A DNA stretch of 64,000 nucleotides from positions 1,550,001-1,614,000 of the forward strand of contig OY762824.1 of NCBI GenBank assembly GCA_963666465.1. The letters are read 5' to 3'. The position numbers were made by a program, and so were the translations under genes. This document shows, one piece after another, positions 1-8,875 of this stretch. The notes below the pieces were generated by a model. That model was not told the origin of the DNA and made no database searches. It saw nothing but the letters and a program-made list of their open reading frames with translations. Source of the DNA: VXYL01 sp963666465 (lineage in GTDB: Bacteria; Pseudomonadota; Gammaproteobacteria; Pseudomonadales; Azotimanducaceae). Numbering within the stretch: the first letter of the stretch is position 1; every line of letters begins with the position of its first letter.

Positions 1-1391
1 GCGAAGAAGAGTGTCGGCCCGACCTCTCTCGCTGCGCCCGCCACGACTTGCCAGTGGTCGGATGGAATCGCTTCTCGGTGTGGCGCCTCGGAGGGAAGGC
101 TATCCTGCCCGACAGCGCGCGCCGGCGCGGATGCCCCAAGCGCAAGATGCCGATGTGCGTTTTCCACCATGACGATGCTGGCGTCCACCATCGTGCCGAT
201 GGCGACGGCGATGCCGCCGAGCGACATGATGTTGACGTTGATGCCCTGCAACGACATGGCGAGGAACGCCAGCAGGATGCCCACCGGCAGCGAGGCCACC
301 GCCACCAGGCCGCTGCGGAAGTGCAGCAGGAAGGCCATCGACACGAAACCCACGATCAGCAATTGCTGCAGCAGGCTCTGCCGCAGGCTGCTGACAGAGC
401 GTTCGATCAGCGCGCTGCGGTCGTAGGCGACATGAACCTCGACGCCTTCGGGAAGCCCCGGCTTGATCTCGGCCAGCCGCTCCTTCACGGCACGGATCAC
501 TTGCAGCGTCCCTGCACCGTGACGCACCACGACGATGCCGCCGACCGTCTCGCCTTCGCCGTTCCATTCGGCTATGCCACGGCGCATTTCAGGGCCGATG
601 CCGACTCGCGCCACGTCCTTCAGGAGGATCGGCGTCCCACCGGCATCGACGCCGAGGGCAACCTTGCGGATGTCGTCCACCGAGTCGATGCTGCCGAGGC
701 CGCGGATGAGAAACTCCCGTTCCGCCACCTCCAGGGTGCGCCCGCCCACATCCTCGTTGCTGGCGGCCACTGCATCCCGAATCTTCGAGATGGGGATGCC
801 ATAGGCGCGCAGGCGGTTGGGATCCACGGTGATCTGGTACTGCCGCACGAAGCCGCCGATGCTGGCAACCTCGGAAACGCCGGCAACGCTCGCGAGTTCG
901 TAGCGCAGGAACCAGTCCTGCAGCGAGCGCAGTTCGCCCAGATCGTGGCGGTCGGAGGTGAGCGCATACATGAACGCCCAGCCGACGCCGGTGGAGTCGG
1001 GCCCCAGCGACGGCGACACGCCGGTCGGCATCCTTGCCGCCGCGAGGCCCAGCGTCTCCAGCACCCGGGCGCGCGCCCAGTAGAGGTCGGTGCCGTCCTC
1101 GAACAGGACATAGACGAACGAATGGCCGAAGAACGAATACCCCCGCACCACTCGCGCACCAGGCACCGCGAGCAACTCGGTGGTGAGCGGATAGGTCACC
1201 TGGTCCTCGACGATGCGCGGCGCCTGCCCCGGATACTCGGTGTACACGATCACCTGCGCATCGGAGAGGTCCGGAATCGCGTCCATCGGCGCCCGCATGA
1301 GCGAAACGATGCCGCTTGCCGCCACAATCACCGCCGCCAACACCACGAGCAGGCGGTTGTGGATGGACCAGTCAATGACGCGTTCGAGCAT
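1..1391 (-). CDS. cusA: CusA/CzcA-type heavy-metal RND efflux pump, N-terminal part
   Basis: Inner-membrane proton-driven pump of the heavy-metal RND class; it passes metal ions to a periplasmic adaptor and outer-membrane channel. From ATG at 1391 the minus-strand frame stays open to the window edge, about 463 of the usual roughly 1,040 residues. The start MLERVIDWSIHNRLLVVL is the first transmembrane helix. It is followed by PMDAIPDLSDAQVIVY and DQVTYPL, both typical of CusA/CzcA, then the porter domain, and a second group of helices at about residues 335-415 ending in the MVENAH motif. The start lies 18 bases after the adaptor stop, so the order is channel, adaptor, pump. The family is certain from sequence; the metal (Cu/Ag versus Zn/Co/Cd) is not resolved, because the key methionines lie beyond the edge. 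Confidence 0.93.
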   Translation of the reverse strand, partial: MLERVIDWSIHNRLLVVLAAVIVAASGIVSLMRAPMDAIPDLSDAQVIVYTEYPGQAPRIVEDQVTYPLTTELLAVPGARVVRGYSFFGHSFVYVLFEDGTDLYWARARVLETLGLAAARMPTGVSPSLGPDSTGVGWAFMYALTSDRHDLGELRSLQDWFLRYELASVAGVSEVASIGGFVRQYQITVDPNRLRAYGIPISKIRDAVAASNEDVGGRTLEVAEREFLIRGLGSIDSVDDIRKVALGVDAGGTPILLKDVARVGIGPEMRRGIAEWNGEGETVGGIVVVRHGAGTLQVIRAVKERLAEIKPGLPEGVEVHVAYDRSALIERSVSSLRQSLLQQLLIVGFVSMAFLLHFRSGLVAVASLPVGILLAFLAMSLQGINVNIMSLGGIAVAIGTMVDASIVMVENAHRHLALGASAPARAVGQDSLPSEAPHREAIPSDHWQVVAGAAREVGPTLFF

Positions 1392-1409
1392 GGTCGTCGG
1401 GCCGATCGC

Positions 1410-2753
1410 TCAGTGGTGATGCGCGTGCGACGCGTTGGCGGGGGTCCCGCCAACGCTGCCATCGCCTCGCAAGAGCTGATTCATCGCCGCCTTGAGGTTG
1501 CTCTCCGAGTCGATGAGGAACTGCGAGGCGGTGACGATCCGTTCACCGGCCGCAAGCCCGCTCGCGATCTCCTGCCTGCCGTCGGCGGCGAGGCCAAGCG
1601 TCACCTCGCGCGGCTCAAAGCTGCCGTCGTTCCTGGCGACGATCACCACAGACCGTTCGCCGCTGTGCAGCACCGCCTGGGCCGGCACGAGGATCGTGTC
1701 TGCCGCTCCACGGGCGCGAACCGACACTTCCACGTACATCATCGGGCGCAGCGTCAGATCGGCGTTGTCCACCTGCACGAAAGCAGTGAGTGCGCGAGTG
1801 TTGGCATCCACCGCCGACCGGAAGAACAGAATCCTGCCGTTCCAGCGCCGGCCGGGAAACGCGTCCGCCTCGATGACGGCTTCGCTGCCCTCCTGCACGT
1901 GACGCAGATCCTCTTCGAAGAACCTTGCCTCCGCCCACAACGTCGAATGATCGGCGATCTTCAGCACGACCATGCCGGGATCCACGCGCATCCCTTCCAG
2001 CGAGTCGCCGCTCTTGGCCACCACGAGGCCGGCGGCCGGGGCGAAGAACCGAACCGCGCGGGGTGCGCTCCCTGCCCGTCTCAGCACGGCAATCTGTGCC
2101 TCTGTGATGTCCCAGTTGCGAAGCCGCTCGCGAGTCGCCTCCAGCAGGGCCTCGGCACGCTCGACGGCGCGAGAGTCGGCGTTCCCTGCCCGCAGCCTCG
2201 CAACATAGTCTCGCCCGGCCAGGTATTCGCGCTGCGTGGCCACCACGTCCGGGCTGTAGATGTCGAACAGCACATCGCCCTTGGCCACGGACTCGCCGAT
2301 GTTGTTGACGTGCGCTTTCTCGATCCAGCCGCCGAACTTGGTGCTGACGGCCACCAACTGCTCCTCGTTGTGCGCAAGCACGCCAACGGTGCGGATCGAC
2401 ACCGGCAGCGGGCCCCGCTCCACGACGGCGGTGCGCACGGCGAAGTTCTGCAGGAACTTCGGCGACACCCGCACTGCCGTTGCACCGGCGATTCCCAACG
2501 CTTCGATGGCTCCGCGAGGCCCCTTCGGCACCAGATTCATGCCGCAGATCGGGCATTGGCCAGGCTCGTGGCGAACCACCTCAGGATGCATTCCACAGGT
2601 GTAGAGCTGCGTCTGAGCAGCTCGCACTTCTCCCTCGGCGACTTCGCTCGGGCCCGAAAGCACGGCCCGGCCCCAAGGGCTCCAAGCCACGGCGACCGCC
2701 AGAACCGCTCCGAGCACGCTGCCAACCAGCATCAGGACACTGCGCGCCTTCAT
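1410..2753 (-). CDS. cusB: CusB-type periplasmic adaptor (membrane fusion protein) with metal-binding domain
   Basis: Periplasmic adaptor linking the RND pump to the outer-membrane channel; 447 residues. An N-terminal membrane anchor (about residues 5-25) is followed by a small heavy-metal-binding domain, YTCGMHPEVV...CPICGMNL (about 51-74), as in CusB-type adaptors with a fused metal-capture domain. Then come the barrel-sandwich region (GWIEKAHVNNIGESVAKGD), an alpha-hairpin at about 160-220 and beta-barrel domains. The tail ends in HAHHH, a likely extra metal site. Its ATG overlaps the upstream channel stop by four bases (ATGA), so the two are translationally coupled. The CGMHP/CPICGM pair favours copper or silver, but this is inference. 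Confidence 0.93.
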   Translation of the reverse strand: MKARSVLMLVGSVLGAVLAVAVAWSPWGRAVLSGPSEVAEGEVRAAQTQLYTCGMHPEVVRHEPGQCPICGMNLVPKGPRGAIEALGIAGATAVRVSPKFLQNFAVRTAVVERGPLPVSIRTVGVLAHNEEQLVAVSTKFGGWIEKAHVNNIGESVAKGDVLFDIYSPDVVATQREYLAGRDYVARLRAGNADSRAVERAEALLEATRERLRNWDITEAQIAVLRRAGSAPRAVRFFAPAAGLVVAKSGDSLEGMRVDPGMVVLKIADHSTLWAEARFFEEDLRHVQEGSEAVIEADAFPGRRWNGRILFFRSAVDANTRALTAFVQVDNADLTLRPMMYVEVSVRARGAADTILVPAQAVLHSGERSVVIVARNDGSFEPREVTLGLAADGRQEIASGLAAGERIVTASQFLIDSESNLKAAMNQLLRGDGSVGGTPANASHAHHH

Positions 2754-4060
2754 GGCTCGCTCCCGGCCACAACGGGAAACGGCGCACCGATGACGCGTTC
2801 CATGTCTGCCAATGCCTTCATGTATTCCGCCTCCAGGCCGGCGACGCTCAAGCGCACATCGAGCAGCATCCTTTCGTCGTCCAGAAGGTCGAGCACGCCC
2901 ACCGCACCGGTGGCGTAGGCCTCCTCCGTGGAGCCCAGAGCCTCTTCCGCCTGCGGCAGCAACGTGCCCTCGGCCAGGGCGATGCGCTCGTCAAGGGCTT
3001 CGATCTGGCTGGCGATGACTTGCACGGCTGCATCGACGCTCGCAAGGGTGCTTCGGTGAGCCTCCTCGGCCGCGGCCAGGACGGCGTTGGCCTGCTTCCT
3101 GCCGGCGTCGTATTTGCCACGACGCAAGGGAATAGAGAAGCCAACGCTGGCATGAAAGGTGTCTTCGCCGTTGCCGGGCGGCGGGTTCAAACGTCCCATT
3201 TCGTCACGCCGGCTGCCGACGAGTCCCCAGCCGGCGGCCAGTGCCAGTTCCGGCAGGTGACGCCGCTCGGCAATGCGCAAGCTGGCGGTCTCTCGCGCCA
3301 GCTTCGCTTTCGTCACGCCCGCCTCCGGTGCGAGACGCCGTGCCGTGGCGCGCAACCCGTCGCTGTCCACAATCGCCATGGGGCGCACCCCAGGCGCCAC
3401 TCCGGGCAGGTCGCGTTCGATGGGCTGATGGCGCAAGGCATTGAGGTTCGCTGCCACGCCCCTGTGTTCCCCTTCGAACTTCCGCAAGCGGCCCTGAACG
3501 CGAGTGATTTCGGCCTGGATCCGCAGAACATCGCGCTGCAAGCCCACACCTTGGGCGTATTGGGCGCGGGCCAACGACTCATAGTGACGCAGCAACTCCG
3601 CTTCTTCGGTGGCGATCCGAGTGGCTCTGGCGAGATACGTCGACTCGTAGTAGGCGAGCTTCACTTGCCGGACGGTGTCGGCGCGCAGCACGTTGACAAG
3701 TGCGCGTTGCAGCTCCGCGTGCCTGGCCAACGCCTCACCCTTGTCCGTCAGCTTGCCGAACCAAGGCAATCGTTGCGTCACGGCAATGCCGGCGATCTGC
3801 GGGCCTACCCGCGTCTGGGACCCTCGCAGGAACCCCGAGAGCTGCAATGATGGGTCGGGCAATGCAGTGGCGGCGGCAATGCCCTCTCGCGCCGCAACCT
3901 TCTGCCATTCGGCGGAACGAATGGCGCGGTTGTGCCTGAGCGCGTCGTCGATGAGCGTGGCGAGCGTCTCATCGCCATTTGTCGAAAATGAGGGTGCCTG
4001 TGCCGCCAGCGCTGTGGCCCATGAGATCAACGCGAGGGCAAGTGCCGTCGCTCGACGCAT
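2750..4060 (-). CDS. cusC: CusC/TolC-family outer-membrane efflux channel
   Basis: Outer-membrane component of the tripartite efflux system, 436 residues from the ATG at 4060. That start was chosen because it opens a clean signal peptide (MRRATALALALISWATALAA), whereas an in-frame ATG 42 bases upstream would add an unlikely tail. Two TolC-type repeats are visible: long amphipathic helices with many Ala, Leu, Glu and Arg, and a GIAVTQRLPWFGKL segment typical of the OEP family. Its stop overlaps the adaptor start by four bases. It is first of the three core efflux genes, preceded by a small His/Cys-rich secreted protein. Confidence 0.9.
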   Translation of the reverse strand: MRRATALALALISWATALAAQAPSFSTNGDETLATLIDDALRHNRAIRSAEWQKVAAREGIAAATALPDPSLQLSGFLRGSQTRVGPQIAGIAVTQRLPWFGKLTDKGEALARHAELQRALVNVLRADTVRQVKLAYYESTYLARATRIATEEAELLRHYESLARAQYAQGVGLQRDVLRIQAEITRVQGRLRKFEGEHRGVAANLNALRHQPIERDLPGVAPGVRPMAIVDSDGLRATARRLAPEAGVTKAKLARETASLRIAERRHLPELALAAGWGLVGSRRDEMGRLNPPPGNGEDTFHASVGFSIPLRRGKYDAGRKQANAVLAAAEEAHRSTLASVDAAVQVIASQIEALDERIALAEGTLLPQAEEALGSTEEAYATGAVGVLDLLDDERMLLDVRLSVAGLEAEYMKALADMERVIGAPFPVVAGSEP

Positions 4061-4098
4061 TTCGCATGTCTCCTGCATCCAGCCAACGAGAACCGCGA

Positions 4099-4623
4099 TC
4101 ACCGCGGCCGTCTGGAACGGGAGGAACCGCTAGCGCCACAAGAACCGTTGCCTCTCGGCAACGCTTCTTGCCCCAGCCCCAGCCATCCCATCACCCTGTC
4201 GGCATTCGGCCAGCTTGCGCCGTCCGAAGTCCGACAGGCTGCTAGTCGAGCATCTTGTCGAACCGGCGTACCGGCGAATCCGCAAGGCGCGCCAAGGGCA
4301 GAGGTGGTGAGCGGCAGGAAGAGGCCAGCACTCGCGGCGCGAGCGGCAGATGGGCACTGGTGAGCGCCACAGCCACGTCCAACGGCGCCTCCGGCAGCGT
4401 GCTTTGCCGAAAGCCGGGCAGGCACGCCGTCGGCACTGCAATCGCCGCAATCAACATGCAGGCAATCGTCTTGAGACGCCTCCGGGGCGTGGTGCGTCGC
4501 GGCATGATGACCATGCCCCACATCCGAAGAGCCGAATGCAGGAACCGCACAAGCGCAGGCAACGCCGGCCGCCGAAACGGCAGCCGCCAACGCCAGCGCC
4601 AGATATGGTCGAAGCCGACTCAT
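4099..4623 (-). CDS. Small secreted His/Cys-rich protein upstream of metal efflux genes (CzcI-like)
   Basis: Predicted exported protein, 174 codons as read. It has a signal peptide (MSRLRPYLALALAAAVSAAG), then a metal-ligand-rich stretch GHGHHAATHH followed by DCLHVDCGDC. Small periplasmic His/Cys-rich proteins of this sort (CzcI and similar) often precede czc/cus efflux genes and are thought to sense or buffer metal. The last 40 or so codons are encoded by a dispersed 117-bp repeat (4129-4245), so the natural C-terminus was probably shorter and the repeat extended the frame. No family is recognised with certainty; the role is inferred from composition and from position just before the channel gene. 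Confidence 0.55.
   Translation of the reverse strand: MSRLRPYLALALAAAVSAAGVACACAVPAFGSSDVGHGHHAATHHAPEASQDDCLHVDCGDCSADGVPARLSAKHAAGGAVGRGCGAHQCPSAARAASAGLFLPLTTSALGAPCGFAGTPVRQDARLAACRTSDGASWPNADRVMGWLGLGQEALPRGNGSCGASGSSRSRRPR
4129..4245 (-). repeat. 117-bp dispersed repeat, copy A (inverted relative to copy at 11282)
   Basis: This segment is the near-perfect reverse complement of 11282-11398. Both copies end in CTAG-type boundaries and contain a perfect GC-rich hairpin built on CGTTGCC and GGCAACG arms next to a short T-containing run. It could act as a bidirectional terminator. This copy lies inside the 3' end of the His/Cys-rich gene. Confidence 0.8.
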
Positions 4624-4693
4624 GCCCCGGCTTTACGACGTCCACCGACCGAAGTCAAGGGCCAAACGCCGACTCCGTCGAACTTCGCCATTG

Positions 4694-4732
4694 GAGGGAA
4701 GGCATTCCGGCCTCCCTGCGCCGAAGGCGCGT
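4694..4732. terminator. Hairpin-rich intergenic terminator candidate
   Basis: Two adjacent stems lie in the 180-bp gap between the alpha/beta hydrolase stop (4804, minus strand) and the start of the His/Cys-rich gene: GGAGGGAAGGC paired with GGCCTCCCT, then GCGCC/GGCGC. There is no strong T-run, so intrinsic termination is only a suggestion. Confidence 0.35.
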
Positions 4733-4803
4733 CTTCACGACAGCCCCCGACGACGGCTCCGGCGATCTCACTCGCCACATTGCGCCCTTGCACGAGGGTT
4801 GGA

Positions 4804-5622
4804 TCAGACCTCCGTCTCGACGATGCCGATCAAGGCATCGAGCACCTCGTTTGGCCTTTCGTTCAGCATGGCGTGGCCGCAGTCGAGGCGCACTACGCGG
4901 GCGCCGGGCAGGTGGGAAGCCACGTCGAGGCCAGCCTTCGCCGGGGTCATGCGGTCTTCGTTCCCCGCGATGACGAGCGCTGGGCAGGTCACCTCACCGC
5001 CGGCTTCGTCCGCGCGAAAGCCGTTGCAGGCCGCAAGATCGGCATGAAACACGCCAGGACCGGAACGTTCAAGCAGCCGTTCCCCCGCCGCAAGCATCCA
5101 CACCCCGGGATTGTCGTTCGCACCAAGTGCTCCGGACGCGCTGTGGCTCCATGCATTGGCCATGTCGATGGCGGCGTGGTGGTTGTCTTGGGCGGCGTTG
5201 AGCAACAGCTCCGTCACGGGCATTGGCATGGATGTGCCGAGCAGCGCAAGCGCTCGGCATCGTTCGGGGTGATCGCTGGCAAAGCGCCATGCCGCCAGCG
5301 AACCCATGCTGTGGCCAACCACGGCAGCGGTTGAAATGCCCAGGGCGTCGAGCAGCTTGTCGATCCAAGCCGCCATCTCCGCCACCGAGGCGAGCGCTGA
5401 CGTGCCATTCGCCGGTGCCGAAGATCGTCCATGTCCCGGCAAGTCCGGCGCCAGGACGCGCAATCCCTTGCGAGCGAAATGCCGTGCCGGCAAGGCCCAC
5501 ACGGTGTGATCCATGCCCGCGCCGTGGATGAACACCACCGCGGGCGCGCCCGTCGCCGCGCTGCCGCTGCCCGTCCCCACATAGGCTCGCACGCCCTCCA
5601 CACACACGGCGAATCCGCTCAC
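4804..5622 (-). CDS. Alpha/beta hydrolase
   Basis: Soluble alpha/beta-fold hydrolase of 272 residues, substrate unknown. The fold markers are all present: oxyanion HGAGMDHTVW (about 33-42), the nucleophile elbow GHSMGS, an acid in AGNEDRMTP and the catalytic His in LDCGHAMLNERP near the C-terminus. The start is the GTG at 5622, which overlaps the upstream sulfhydrylase stop by four bases (GTGA) and so implies coupled translation. The pairing with an O-acetylhomoserine sulfhydrylase-type gene could mean a role in sulfur amino-acid or ester metabolism, but that is guesswork. Confidence 0.88.
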   Translation of the reverse strand: MSGFAVCVEGVRAYVGTGSGSAATGAPAVVFIHGAGMDHTVWALPARHFARKGLRVLAPDLPGHGRSSAPANGTSALASVAEMAAWIDKLLDALGISTAAVVGHSMGSLAAWRFASDHPERCRALALLGTSMPMPVTELLLNAAQDNHHAAIDMANAWSHSASGALGANDNPGVWMLAAGERLLERSGPGVFHADLAACNGFRADEAGGEVTCPALVIAGNEDRMTPAKAGLDVASHLPGARVVRLDCGHAMLNERPNEVLDALIGIVETEV

Positions 5623-6986
5623 GACGATCCCCCCCGTGGCGGCCGGGAAGCCCGGCGCAGCGCCCGGCCCAGATCGTCGATGAGATCGTGCGGGTCTTCG
5701 AGGCCAATGGAGAGCCGCACCAAGCCTTCGCCGATGCCAGCCGCCGCCAACGCCTTCGCATCCATCCGGTGGTGTGTCGTGCTGGCCGGATGTATCACCA
5801 GCGACTTGGCATCCCCCACGTTGGCGAGATGCGAAAACAGCGACAGGCTCTCGATGAACGCGCGCCCGGCCTCGCGACCGCCCTCGAGCTCGAAGCCGAA
5901 CACGGCGCCCGCTCCCTTTGGCAGCAGCTTGGCGGCCAGCTCGTGGTCGGGGTGGTCGGGCAACTCCGGATGGCTCACCGAAGCCACCGCCTCGTGCTCC
6001 GCCAGAAAGCGAACCACCTGCCGGGCGTTGTCTACGTGTCGCGCCATCCGCAGCGGCAGCGTCTCCAGCCCTTGCAGGATGTGGAACGCGGTCGTTGGCG
6101 CCATGCAGGCACCGAAATCCCGCATCCCTTCCCGCCGCGCCCGTGTGACGAACGCCTGCGGCCCGAACTCCTCGGCGAACACGAGGTCGTGGAAGCCCTC
6201 GTAGGCTTCCGTAAGCGTCGGAAACCGGGCCAGCCCTTCCTCGCCGCCGCCAGCGTCCTCGGCCCGCTCCCAATCGAACGTGCCCCCGTCCACCACCAGC
6301 CCGCCGATGACAATTCCATGCCCACTCAAGAACTTGGTCGCCGAGTGGATGACGATGTCGGCGCCGAGTGCAAGCGGCTTGCAGAGCCACGGCGTGGCAA
6401 AGGTGGAATCGACGAGGAGCGGCACGCCGGCAGCATGCGCCACCTCGGCGATGCGCGGCACGTCGAGCACTTCGAGCCCCGGATTGCCCAGAATCTCCCC
6501 GAACAGCAGCTTGGTGTTGTCCCGGATGGCCGCCTCGAACGCCTCCGGCGAGCGAGGATCGACAAAGGTCGTCTCGATGCCGAAGCGCGGCAGTGTGTAT
6601 TCGAGCAGGTTGTGGGTGCCGCCATAGAGGGAACGCGAGGCAACGATGTGGTCGCCGGCCCCGGCGATGGTGGCCACCGCAAGATGCATGGCCGCCTGCC
6701 CGCTGGCGGTGGCAATCGCCCCCACCCCGCCTTCCAAGGCGCTGATGCGTTCCTCGAGCACCGCATTGGTGGGATTCGACAGGCGCGAATACACATGCCC
6801 GGCCCGCTCGATGTTGAAGAGCCCCACCGCGAAGTCGGTGTCCGGAAAGACGAACGAAGCCGACTGGTAGATGGGCGTCGCCCGCGCACCGGTCGCCGCA
6901 TCGGGCCGCTGCCCCGCATGCAGCGACAGCGTGTCAAATCCTGTGGGCCGCGGCCCACGATGCTCCCGCTCCGCCATGCAAGCCAT
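5619..6986 (-). CDS. metY: O-acetylhomoserine aminocarboxypropyltransferase/sulfhydrylase (PLP enzyme)
   Basis: PLP-dependent Cys/Met metabolism enzyme that makes homocysteine or methionine from O-acetylhomoserine and sulfide or methanethiol. It has 455 codons; a better start may be the fourth codon (MAEREHRG). Visible motifs are FDTLSLHAGQRPD at the N-terminus, the PIYQSASFVF segment, YSRLSNPTN (about 66-74), SLYGGTHNL and the PLP lysine in HSATKFLSGHG. The length matches the longer MetY class rather than MetB/MetC (about 380-400). A neighbouring hydrolase overlaps its stop by four bases. The exact sulfur donor cannot be told from sequence alone. Confidence 0.9.
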   Translation of the reverse strand: MACMAEREHRGPRPTGFDTLSLHAGQRPDAATGARATPIYQSASFVFPDTDFAVGLFNIERAGHVYSRLSNPTNAVLEERISALEGGVGAIATASGQAAMHLAVATIAGAGDHIVASRSLYGGTHNLLEYTLPRFGIETTFVDPRSPEAFEAAIRDNTKLLFGEILGNPGLEVLDVPRIAEVAHAAGVPLLVDSTFATPWLCKPLALGADIVIHSATKFLSGHGIVIGGLVVDGGTFDWERAEDAGGGEEGLARFPTLTEAYEGFHDLVFAEEFGPQAFVTRARREGMRDFGACMAPTTAFHILQGLETLPLRMARHVDNARQVVRFLAEHEAVASVSHPELPDHPDHELAAKLLPKGAGAVFGFELEGGREAGRAFIESLSLFSHLANVGDAKSLVIHPASTTHHRMDAKALAAAGIGEGLVRLSIGLEDPHDLIDDLGRALRRASRPPRGGSS

Positions 6987-7076
6987 CCTACACGCTGAGC
7001 AAGGGACGTGGCGAACCGTACGAGGATCTTCGACACGAAAGCGACTTCGTGCGGGCCTTTTACACCCAACGCAAAA

Positions 7077-7104
7077 TTGACTGCGAGTAAATTTGACTTA
7101 TGTG
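7077..7104 (+). promoter_or_regulatory. Sigma70-like promoter for the AAA ATPase gene
   Basis: An AT-rich stretch stands out from GC-rich surroundings: TTGACT at 7077-7082, a 16-base spacer, then TATGTG at 7099-7104, just before the GTG start at 7128. The short leader (about 15-20 bases) would leave little room for a ribosome site. Confidence 0.45.
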
Positions 7105-7127
7105 CAAAATAGTCGTAAACCGGCGCC

Positions 7128-8246
7128 GTGGACGCATCGCCCAGATATCTCGCCGACCAGATTCTCGCGGACCTCAAGCGCAAGATGGTCTTCGTGGCCG
7201 GCCCGCGCCAAGTGGGCAAGACCACCCTGGCTCTGAACCTTCCCGAAGCCCGCGAGGGGTACCTGAGTTGGGATGTGGACGAAGACCGGGAGCGCATCCT
7301 CCGGCGCCAACTGCCTCCCACAGACGTGTGGACGTTCGACGAAATCCACAAGTACCGAGGCTGGCGAAACCTGCTCAAGGGCCTGTACGACGGCCGCCAG
7401 GAAGGCCAGCGTATCCTCGTGACGGGAAGCGGCCGGCTCGAACTCTTCGGCTTCGGCGGGGACTCCCTGCAAGGTCGCTACCACCTGCTGCGCCTGCACC
7501 CCTTCTCCGTGGCAGAGGCCGGCATCGGCAATGACGAGGGCCTGAACCAACTCCTCCATCTCGGCGGTTTTCCGGAACCGTTTCTGGGCGGTGGCGAAGT
7601 GGAGGCACGGCGGTGGTCGCGGCAATACCGGGCTCGGTTGCTCGACGAGGATGTGGCTTCGCTCACCAGCATCCGCGACCTCGGCCGGCTTGAAGAGACC
7701 ATGCTACGGCTTCCCGACCTCGTTGGCTCTCCGCTTTCCGTGAATGCGCTGCGAGAGGACCTGCAAGTGGCGCACCGCACCGTCGCCGCCTGGCTCGATA
7801 CGCTGGAGCGCCTGTACGCGATCTTCCGACTCCCGCCCTTCGGCGCCCCGCGTATCCGCGCCGTGAAGCAGGAGCGCAAGCACTACCACTTCGATTGGTC
7901 GCTGGTGACCGACCCCGGCACCCGGTTCGAGAATCTGGTCGCCTGCCATCTCCTCAAATGGGTTCACTATATGCAAGACACCGAAGGACGAGACTTGGAA
8001 CTGCGCTTCTTCCGCGACGTGGATGGACGCGAAGTGGACTTCGTGGTGGTCGATCGGCGCGAACCGATCCTGCTGGTGGAATGCAAGCTCCGAGACCGCG
8101 ACATCGACCGGGGCCTGCGCTATCTGAAGGCACGCTTCCCCGCCGCGCAAGCGCACCAGATCGCCCTATCCGGACAGCGCGACTACGTGACCCCCGACGG
8201 CATCCGTGCCATGCCAGCACTGAATTTCCTGCAAACGCTTGTGTAA
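7128..8246 (+). CDS. AAA ATPase of the AAA_14/DUF4143 family
   Basis: Predicted ATPase of 372 residues starting at GTG 7128. Walker A is GPRQVGKTT (25-33) and Walker B is VWTFDEIHKY (about 67). The RILVTGSGRLEL sensor strand and GRYHLLRLHPFS segment typical of AAA_14 follow. The C-terminal half matches the DUF4143 pattern, with VDGREVDFVVVD...ILLVECK resembling a PD-(D/E)xK nuclease-like core. These proteins are common, often horizontally moved and of unknown role; links to mobile elements and TA-like behaviour have been suggested. Its 3' end overlaps the convergent hicA frame by 81 bases. Confidence 0.87.
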   Translation: MDASPRYLADQILADLKRKMVFVAGPRQVGKTTLALNLPEAREGYLSWDVDEDRERILRRQLPPTDVWTFDEIHKYRGWRNLLKGLYDGRQEGQRILVTGSGRLELFGFGGDSLQGRYHLLRLHPFSVAEAGIGNDEGLNQLLHLGGFPEPFLGGGEVEARRWSRQYRARLLDEDVASLTSIRDLGRLEETMLRLPDLVGSPLSVNALREDLQVAHRTVAAWLDTLERLYAIFRLPPFGAPRIRAVKQERKHYHFDWSLVTDPGTRFENLVACHLLKWVHYMQDTEGRDLELRFFRDVDGREVDFVVVDRREPILLVECKLRDRDIDRGLRYLKARFPAAQAHQIALSGQRDYVTPDGIRAMPALNFLQTLV

Positions 8247-8450
8247 CCGGATTCGCGCTTGGGAGCAGATCGTGCGCAAGGTGGACGACTTCAGGTGGGC
8301 ATGGTTGGGCATCGTCAGCGGCGTGACGCTACCGTCCGCGTTGCTCCGCCGCATAGTGATGTGATTGCCCTCGCGTACGACCTCGAATCCAAGTGAACGG
8401 AGAGCTTGGATGACTCGGCGCTTTGGCTCGTCCTTTGGAAACCGCGTCAA
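8166..8450 (-). CDS. hicA: HicA-like mRNA interferase toxin
   Basis: HicA/YcfA-type small toxin that cleaves mRNA. The core KRRVIQALRSLGFEVVREGNHITMRR (paraphrased here as strand-helix plus GNHI with the catalytic His) and the LTMPNHAHLKSSTL segment are typical, ending in LRTICSQARI. The start is a TTG at 8450 overlapping the hicB stop by four bases. The 94-codon frame runs past the usual HicA end into the tail of the convergent ATPase gene, so about 25 C-terminal residues may be spurious or the result of a lost stop. Gene order is antitoxin first, toxin second. Confidence 0.75.
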   Translation of the reverse strand: MTRFPKDEPKRRVIQALRSLGFEVVREGNHITMRRSNADGSVTPLTMPNHAHLKSSTLRTICSQARIRLHKRLQEIQCWHGTDAVGGHVVALSG

Positions 8451-8696
8451 AGCTCACCGCTTGCCATGCGGGCCTCGGCCACGAAAGCCTCTACGACCGG
8501 CGATTCCCCGTCGACGACCGACTCGGCGCCGAAGGTCTCCACATGGAACAAAATTTGCTGACTGCACATCGTCAAGCGCGGCTTGGTAGCTGTCCCCTTC
8601 GCCGACAACCACCCCCTTCACCACAAGAGGATAAGCGACATAGCCGTCCGGGTGCTTCTCGACGACCTTTACCGATGCATCCATCGACAATTGCAT
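8447..8696 (-). pseudogene. hicB: hicB antitoxin gene with single-base frameshift
   Basis: HicB-like antitoxin, normally pairing with HicA and binding its own promoter. From ATG 8696 it reads VKVVEKHPDGYVAYPLVVKG...GDSYQAALDDVQSA, the partial RNase H fold seen in HicB, then loses frame in an A-run at about 8552-8555. Removing one A restores AILFHVETFGAE...VVEAFVAEARMASGEL and a TGA that overlaps the hicA TTG. Either the antitoxin is dead, leaving a possibly degraded toxin, or the extra base is a sequencing error. A second start (MDASVKV, 8684) is also possible. Confidence 0.7.
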
Positions 8697-8791
8697 CCTC
8701 CAAGCCTGTTTCCGGCGTCTGAGCCCTTGCAGCAGAGAATACCATCGCATAGTTGCGAGCAGCGGCCCAATGCATCGCCCGCATCCATTCC

Positions 8792-8818
8792 GGGGGGAGG
8801 GCGTCCCGCCCTCCCCCC
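8792..8818. terminator. Perfect 12-bp GC stem-loop
   Basis: GGGGGGAGGGCG and CGCCCTCCCCCC pair perfectly around a three-base loop in the 350-bp gap between hicB and the serine hydrolase gene. There is no T-tract; it may be a factor-assisted terminator or part of a REP-like unit with the repeat that follows. Confidence 0.55.
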
Positions 8819-8827
8819 GGAGCAGCA

Positions 8828-8875
8828 GTTCTCATTGGGCGTCTGGCTTCGCCGTCAGGCGCATTGCGCCGACTG
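8828..8875 (+). repeat. REP-like short repeat (copy 1 of 3)
   Basis: The unit with core GCGTCTGGCTTCGCCGTCAG followed by GCGCATTGCGCC recurs at about 10337-10385 and 32563-32612 in the opposite orientation. It holds small inverted repeats and lies next to a GC hairpin, as BIME/REP elements do. Confidence 0.6.

Noticed and set aside
48..2918. Long plus-strand open frame (956 codons) opposite the metal-efflux genes
   Set aside because: Low-complexity His/Arg/Asp-rich sequence typical of the antisense of high-GC genes; the minus-strand CusA/CusB frames are clearly real.
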